Assembly: GCA_039566865.1 (NCBI GenBank)
Contig: CM076954.1
Location: forward strand, 13,850,001 to 13,914,000
DNA: 64,000 nt
Direction: 5' to 3'
DNA from: Aurelia coerulea
Lineage: Eukaryota > Cnidaria > Scyphozoa > Semaeostomeae > Ulmaridae
This document shows, one piece after another, positions 57,738-64,000 of the stretch (positions are counted from its first letter, which is position 1; each line of letters opens with the position of its first letter). A program made the position numbers and the translations under genes. The notes under the pieces are model-generated. The model saw only the letters and a list, made by a program, of their open reading frames with translations, had not been told where the DNA came from and did no database searches.

Positions 57738-58544
57738 AAATCTCCATTCAAATCTTCTCACGCGCTACGCTAGTTCGCTCCTTCGTAGAGGTAGCTCGCT
57801 TCGCGAGCAATGCTCCTCCGCAGAGGACTTAAGGTAGTAGTATCGAATAAAAATTTCCTACAAAATTTCTAAAAAATAAAGGTGTCCGCAATGCTCCATG
57901 GCGGAAGGTGAAATAAACAAAGAAACCTCACCAGGGGGTTTCGTTGACTTTGAATGCGCGTGAGGTAGGGTTTGAATTAATGCCAGGGGGCCATTGAAGT
58001 ATGGGAAGGGGGCTATGCTAGAGTGTTGCCAGTTATCTTGTAATAAATGTTGGTTAAGGGGCTGTAAATTTCTAGTTTATTGTAAATTGCGTTATATGGT
58101 GCTGGCAAGCATTAAACGAATCAAAAGAGGTCAAAATGTTACTTATTAAACAATAACATGTTACTTATTAAAAAATAACATGAGATAAATATCTCTTGTT
58201 ATGCGTATGGCATCCATTTCAATTGGAAACTGCGCTTTCTTGAGGTACCGTCCGAAATTCATGCGTGAGCTTCCGTGATCGGAACAGGGCGATGGAATGA
58301 AGATATCGCGATTTTATCGCTGTGTTTTCCGACAACGATTTTACAGAAGACGGTCGCTAAATGTACAATAACTGGTTTCTATATTTCAAACCATGAAATA
58401 AGGAATACTTCATTAGCATTAACTTTTCCAGTAAAATTTACTTAGGCCAAGTAAGTCAAGGTTTCTTTTTCGGTGATCGGAACAGGGCGATGGGGCTCTA
58501 GTCACTATGACTGGAATAGCGTTTTGTACTGGAATATATTTTTG
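57738..58544. other. Intergenic, short repeats
   Basis: Contains a two-copy GTTACTTATTAAA...AATAACATG repeat (58137-58192) and GTGATCGGAACAGGGCGATG twice (58276, 58472). Nothing coding. Confidence 0.5.
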
Positions 58545-58555
58545 TATTGGAATCG

Positions 58556-58657
58556 TAGACTTACGACGTGATTCCTTGTATTCGTTCAACATTTTTAATC
58601 TGATATTTTATTTTCTATAATTCAATATGAGCGATGATGAGACTTATGTAATGAGTA
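58556..58657. mobile_element. 102 bp TAGACTTA-family remnant
   Basis: TAGACTTACGACGTGATTCC start and a degenerate GAGACTTATG end, flanked by TATTGGAATCG on both sides (58545-58555, 58658-58668). Confidence 0.7.
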
Positions 58658-58769
58658 TATTGGAATCGAGTTCTGATTAACTTGCTATGATGGGTATCAA
58701 TTCTCAATGCAAAGTCAACAAAACATCCTGCCTATTTTGTGTTCATTGCAGCCATATTTACGATGCAAA

Positions 58770-58881
58770 ATATACCTAAAAAGGGCGTTTCCCTTATTTT
58801 CCCAGCGTCTGAAGGGCGTGGTCAAACATTTTTTGGGGCTGCCCCCAGCCCCCTCACTCCTCATATGCTGCGTACGCCCCT
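58770..58881. mobile_element. hAT-like terminal fragment
   Basis: Ends CTGCGTACGCCCCTG after a GCCCCCAGCCCCCTC run, the usual right end of hAT short elements. The left end is missing. Confidence 0.45.
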
Positions 58882-59309
58882 GGTTGCATGGTTGATTGGT
58901 CGACAAGCTGGGAAAACGAACTGCACAGTTCAAATGTACGTATACAGACCATTATCCAACCCCCCAGTCAAGTGTTTAGAGATGCTAACTACGCCCATGG
59001 CCCTGTCTGGCTAATATTTTTAAAAGAAAGTTGCAGAGCTATTTTTTCTCAAGGTATCAAAGAAAGAGAGACTGCAGTAAGACTCTGAATGACAAATCGG
59101 TATGAATACTGCACATACATGTGTTCACAATAAATTTACAATTCTGGAAAACGTCAAGCCTAGACATTAAATACAGTTTAGCAATGTTAGATAAACTACT
59201 GACTGCACAGTACAGTGCAACAGAAAATTTAAACATAATAAATAGCAAACTTTTTAAAAGGTGAGGTTCTTTAAATTGAACTCTACTTCAACAAACCTTC
59301 AACTTCTGT

Positions 59310-59720
59310 ATAAGTCAAACTCCTCCTTGGGCCAATTCATAGAAAGTGGGCCACCTTATTTGAGACAGCCACAGGCCTATTTTCGTTCCAGTGCAAACCA
59401 ACATTAGGGGGAGCGAGGAAATGAAAACACACAGTGCTTGGTTTACATAAAAAACAGAGTGCTGTTACGAGAGTGGGCTAGCCCGGTTGAGTGTGATTTC
59501 ACATGAGAGATGGTGATGTCTCATTCACGTGGGATATACATCTCTCATACGAACACAATTCAGCGAGCCAGCCCAGCCAGGTGGAATGAATATATTGGCC
59601 CACTGTGCCGGGCTGAAATTAATCATGTGAACGCGATATGAGAATCGTCCCTCCTGAGGAAGCTAGCCCAGGGATTCAGGTGAGCTGGCCCACCTGATAT
59701 GAGCAGGCCCTTAGCCATTT
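59310..59720. mobile_element. TIR-like element with iterated GGGCTAGCCC / GGCCCACC motif
   Basis: GTGGGCCACC, GGGCTAGCCC, CCAGCCCAGCC, GGCCCACTG and GAGCTGGCCCACC are spread over 400 bp in both orientations; ends about AGTGGGCC and GGCCCTTA. Boundaries uncertain. Confidence 0.5.
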
Positions 59721-59767
59721 TATATTTGGAACGCAGGAGCTACAAACCGAGCTTTAACTTGAGTGGA

Positions 59768-59856
59768 GACCCCGTTTACACTGTACCGGTCCAATAATGG
59801 ATCCACAACAAAAGTGCAACAGATCAGCCTCCCGTTTACACAGTGCAAACGGGGTC
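59768..59856. mobile_element. 89 bp TIR micro-element
   Basis: GACCCCGTTTACACTG and CAGTGCAAACGGGGTC as ends. Internal CCCGTTTACACAGTG repeats the terminal sequence. Confidence 0.7.
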
Positions 59857-60344
59857 GAGATTGTAGGAAAAAGGAACAACCTTGAAGGTAGACCTAAAAA
59901 GCTACGTAAGCTATGAAAAACCTTTTTTGCCATCTTGATGGTTGAAAAGTGAAACAAATTTAGCCACTCATTTCTTTTTAAAGGAAAGACACCAAAGTCA
60001 GTTTTCTGGAAATTCTTCATTTGAAAGCAACTTCGTGGCCTGTAAATCATAAGCAAATTCTTATAGTTAAACAGAGTTGGAATTTTTCAATGTTTGATGA
60101 TTTTTTTATTCTCCCGTTTCATCTCATGTAACTCCATCCTTCTCATTCGACCCTTACCTCTACACCTCGGCATATTGCACAAGATGTTATCAATATATTT
60201 TTCATTTCATTTTTCATTTTAACTTTTTTATCCATGGTAATCCACTCAATATTTACATACTGCTTTACAGGGAGCCATGCTAAAGTAATATTAAAAATTA
60301 GATAATAAATAAATATATAATACACTCCTATTTACAATAAATCG

Positions 60345-62387
60345 TTGACAAAAACATTTCTGACCAGTTGATGTTCTTAGTAATGGTAATCTAAGGCCCG
60401 TTTTAGAGTTCCTCAGCTGACGGTTAGTAGCTTCGGATACACTTTGAAATATGTTACTCAAGTAATCAGGGGCAAGGGCGTTAAGAGATTTATAGACCAT
60501 CTTGCTAGTCTCAAAATCGATCAGTTCTCTAATAGTAAGCCAACCGAGATTCCTTATTAAAGGCAGAGCTGAAGTGTCATAGGGGCTGTTTGTGACTATC
60601 CTGGCGGCTCGATTTTGAAGTTTTTGCAACTTATCGAGGGCTGATGCACCGCAAGATCCCCAGATGGGGCAACAATACCTAAAATAGGGCTCAACGAGAC
60701 TTCTATACAGCATAATGAGGTTTTCCTTAGGTAGGTATCGTTTAGAATACTTCAACATACCGATACCTCTAGAGACTTTCTTGATTGTAGAGGACAAGTG
60801 AGCGGACCATTTAAGTTGATCGTCAACCTGCAAACCAAGATACTTGGTATTGTTGACCATGGTGATCACCTCATTACCAATGTTAAGGTCAGCTTTGGAA
60901 GAACTGGGCAAGTCTATACTGTGAAGCTTGCACCTGCTACCTATTATCATCCCTTGAGTTTTTACGACATTAAGCGATAGCTTGTTGCCCTCAAGCCAAC
61001 ATTTAAGGGCTTCAAGGTCAGCATTGATTGCAGCATTGATATCGTCAATAGAAGGAGAGGAGTAATAGATAGTGGTGTCGTCAGCATACATAGCCACGTC
61101 AGAAGTCTTTAAACAGTAGGGGAGGTCATTTACATAAACTAGAAAGAGTAGGGGTCCTAGGCAGGAGCCCTGGGGAACTCCACAATCTACCCCTTCAGTT
61201 GAAGATGAATGACCATTCACTCTACAGAATTGCTTCCTATTGAAAAGATAAGACCGAAACCAGCTCAATTCTTTACCCTTGACGCCATAGTAGTTCAGTT
61301 TGTCCAAAAGGATATCATGGTCCACAGTATCAAAAGCTTTTTTAAGATCGATAAAGACGGCAGCAGTGTGCTTCCCCTTGTCAATATTTAAATACCTGTC
61401 ATTTGTGCTTTTAAGTAGACACGTTAGGACTGAATGCAGTTTTCTGAACGCTGACTGTAGGAGAAAGATGAGCTGATTTCGGTGAAGGTAGTCATAAAGC
61501 TGATCGAAGATTAGCTTCTCGAAAAGTCGAGAAATTACAGGGAGCACAGAAATAGGCCTGTAGTTTGATTTGTTATCGGTGGCTCCATCTTTAAAGATAG
61601 GTGCTACCCTCGCAATTTTCCAACTGTCCAGGAATCGCCCGAGAGAAAGAGATAAATTGAACAGCTGCACGAGAGAAGGTGCCAATACCGAAATTCCAAT
61701 TTTTAGGAAATAACTAGATATACAGTCAACACCCGACCCATTGGAAGTTTTAATACCGCCACAAACCCTAATCAAAGTCTCTTCGCTTATAGGGGAAAAC
61801 AAAAAAGGCTCGCAGCTGGGTGGATCTCCAAAATCACCATTAAGAAGGGGATTAGGTTTGGCAGGGATTTTTTCAGCTAGGCTTTTCCCAACGTTGCAAA
61901 AGAAACTGTTCATAGTATCGGCAATGGATTTAGTGTCGGTAATGGTCTCGTCACCTTCTTTGAGAGCTTTAATATTAGTAGTTTTGGATCTCTTATGGAT
62001 TACTTGGTTCATAGTTTTCCAAGTTTCTTTGATGTTGCCTTCGCAGGAACGAATCTTATTTGTGAAATATTGGGTTTTCAGCGAGCGGTTTAATTTATTA
62101 GCTTTGGATCTTATATGCTTGTAAGCATTCATAAAAAGCTCGGATTTAGCCTTCACTGCAGCGATCTTCAGTTTGTCTCCTGTCCTGCAGATCTTTTTTA
62201 ATTCGGGTGTTATCCACGGGCAATACCGCTCGCTTTTCCCGGAGGGGCGCATGTTTTCGATGATCTGAGACAGCGTATCAGACCATCGATTAACAGCTCC
62301 CTCCAAGCATCCCGAGTCACTCATATCTTTATCTCGTTCATCTTCTATCACGTTGGAACTTTGTAAATCAGTATTACACTCCTCCAA
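60345..62387 (-). CDS. CR1-like LINE reverse transcriptase, long intact frame
   Basis: An unbroken - strand frame of 698 codons (to 60291) that starts after a stop without an ATG. It covers the linker after the endonuclease (WITPELKKICRTGDKLKIAA, a CR1/jockey signature), fingers (PISVLPVISRLFEKLIFDQL), motif A (AAVFIDLKKAFDTVDHDILL), motif B (GVPQGSCLGPLLFLVYVNDL), motif C (MYADDTTIYY) and the thumb (LPLIRNLGWLTIRELIDFET). The endonuclease is absent upstream, and the C-terminal WNSL-type end is replaced by unrelated sequence near 60345. QSAFR stands where QSGFR is usual. A young but truncated copy. Confidence 0.9.
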
Positions 62388-62420
62388 TTACACTGGTCAC
62401 AAGACGTTTTCTCTATCATA

Positions 62421-62696
62421 CTATGACACACCCCCAGTAACGATCCCGATGAAACGATGTCCTGTCAAGGTAAAAGGATGACCCCCCCCCCAAAAGAACA
62501 TTTGTTTCCCCGCCATGTTTGAGTTTAACATTTTCCCCGCCACGTTTCTGTTATTTCCCCGTTGAAATTGTTGTTTCTCCGCCGAAAATTATGCAAGTTC
62601 CGTGATCCCACTCGAAAATGTATAATTTCAAAATTTTCCGACTGTATTTTAATGTCTGACGGGGTCGTTACTGGGGGGCTGGAGGGGGGTGTTATG
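62421..62696. mobile_element. ~276 bp fold-back with C-rich ends
   Basis: CACACCCCCAGTAACGATCCC opposes GGGGTCGTTACTGGGGGG and GGGTGTTATGG. Internal TTTCCCCG and CCGCC repeats. Confidence 0.7.
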
Positions 62697-62929
62697 GCAT
62701 TATCTGAATTTCCTTCTCATATTCATCGTCATCAATTTTGTGTTGGTTAGCAGATTTTAAATCCATCGAAAAGTTCTAAAAATTTTTCCGAAATTTCCGA
62801 AATTAAACATTATTTCCTGCAGTTAACGCTACTGAAATTCCATAAAATTTGACAATGATAACACACCCTTACACGCAGGTTAGTTCTTGGGCGATAGGAC
62901 ATCAAGTGTGAATCTCTAAAGCTTAAGGT

Positions 62930-63085
62930 GGGTCTGCACTTAAGGTGCCTCACTATTGCAAATTTCCAAATCATGAAACAGTGATAAAGTGGCTCACTAC
63001 CAAGTAAAAATAAGCTCAAAATACACACAAAGCAATTTGTTAAGATAAAACTTTCACAGTGATACACACTTGGTGTCCTATTGCC
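62930..63085 (+). repeat. Second cluster of the AAGGTG(G/C)CTCACTAC repeat
   Basis: Same order of motifs as 30966-31145, ending ACACACTTGGTGTCCTATTG. Confidence 0.72.
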
Positions 63086-63354
63086 CATGATTAGTTTAAA
63101 TGGTAGCTTTTAACAAACCAACTGCACTCACATCTTTGGTAGTTTTTAACTTCCGTAAATACAAAATCATAACATTCTAACAAACCGAATTGATGTATGG
63201 TCTTGATGCGCAAAGAACACTGCGAGCATTCGTCATGATCGAGTCCATGAGGGTGGTGTACTGAGCAATCTATAGTCCAGAAAGAAAAGAAATGTCTGAG
63301 AACTTGATGCAAGTAGCTAAATTCTAAGCAAATAACACGAAAATGTGTAACTAA

Positions 63355-63773
63355 GGCTCCATTTACACGAGATCGGATCCAGATTGGATCGGATCCGTTT
63401 GCATCCGATTCACTCTTCGAAGGGGCGTTTACACGGGATCGGATCCAGAACTGTTCGCGTTTACACGAGATCGGATCCAAGGCGGATCCAAAATGCTGCA
63501 CACGCACATTCGACAGTATTGTATTGCTCGCTATGCCTCTCTTTCGATCCGTACCCGTTTGGATTCGATCCCAACCGTTTACACGAGACCTTTTTCGGAT
63601 CGGAGCCAAGTGGGATCACTTTCGAACGCGATCCCGTTTGGGTACGGATAGCAGATCCAAATGGGTTCGGATCCGTCGAGTCCCGTGTAAACGCAAGGCC
63701 TATCCGTCACAGTTTGGGCACGGATCCATTTGGATCCGATCTCGTGTAAACGGGGCTTTACTATCACCAAAGA
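63355..63773. mobile_element. ~420 bp TIR element with iterated GATCGGATCC
   Basis: ATTTACACGAGATCGGATCC at the left, GGATCCGATCTCGTGTAAAC at the right. GATC(C/G)GATCC-like units and TTTACACG(A/G)GA recur throughout. TGTAACTAA occurs on both sides (63346-63354, 63774-63782), although the right copy lies 17 bp beyond the obvious TIR end. Confidence 0.8.
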
Positions 63774-64000
63774 TGTAACTAACTATCAGCTAAAACAAAG
63801 AAATTGTACACTGAGTTATTGGGGGTGAATTGTGCAAAACAAGAGAAAACGTTTCCGAACAACTCTCGGTGCACTCTATCAAATCAAAATAAAAAGAGCA
63901 TGCAAAACATTATGGTTCGCTGAGCTGAAGGTGTGAAATCTATTCTTTGGTGCCGTAAATCTCTTTGTCTTGTCAGAGACATTATTTGTTTGTTTGTTTG

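Overview
The window is metazoan genomic DNA: genes are split by GT-AG introns, protein-coding sequence is sparse, the DNA is AT-rich, and it is packed with non-LTR retrotransposon pieces and short inverted-repeat elements. The reverse transcriptases (CR1/L2-like and RTE-like) and the overall repeat style resemble cnidarian, probably anthozoan (coral or sea anemone), genomes. That assignment is inference, not proof.

The one host gene I can reconstruct is a TRPA1-type ion channel on the + strand, 13923-54244, in 12 coding exons. Exons 1-6 carry about 16 ankyrin repeats, exon 7 the pre-S1 linker, exon 8 S1, exon 9 S2-S5, exon 10 the pore and S6, exon 11 the TRP-like helix after S6, and exon 12 a charged, probably coiled-coil tail with the stop. 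If the frame across the exon 8/9 junction is kept, the product is about 1086 residues. That junction is the one place where the strongest donor and the strongest acceptor do not agree in phase. Upstream, 420-586 and 7340-7532 are near-identical copies of exons 11 and 12 at the right spacing and strand. They are the 3' end of a second TRPA1 gene lying mostly left of the window, so the locus is a head-to-tail TRPA1 array.

Layout: 1-8460, 3' end of the upstream TRPA1 with large fold-back elements in its last intron. 8461-13922, intergenic, with a fold-back, a CR1 3' end that runs into a roughly 730 bp microsatellite, and a TIR element about 260 bp before the start codon. 13923-20662, ankyrin exons 1-5. 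20663-30176, a 9.5 kb intron holding a 5.05 kb inverted-repeat element, inside it a 3.7 kb hAT-like element, inside that a three-copy 1.1 kb tandem array. 30177-46455, exons 6-10 separated by introns full of LINE fragments. 46456-52309, a nest of elements within a CR1 3' end plus a tRNA-headed SINE. 52310-54244, exons 11-12. 54245-64000, downstream hAT element, a near-perfect 415 bp palindrome, a 698-codon CR1-like reverse transcriptase on the - strand, and further TIR elements.

The most informative property of the window is that the two TRPA1 3' ends, and the two arms of the fold-backs, act as paired alleles. They give filled and empty sites for several insertions, so target-site duplications can be read directly: TA, 8 bp, 9 bp and 10 bp classes. 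Several elements are micro-hairpins of only 26-92 bp that still carry clean duplications. No rRNA gene, clear functional tRNA gene, CRISPR array or bacterial-style operon was seen.
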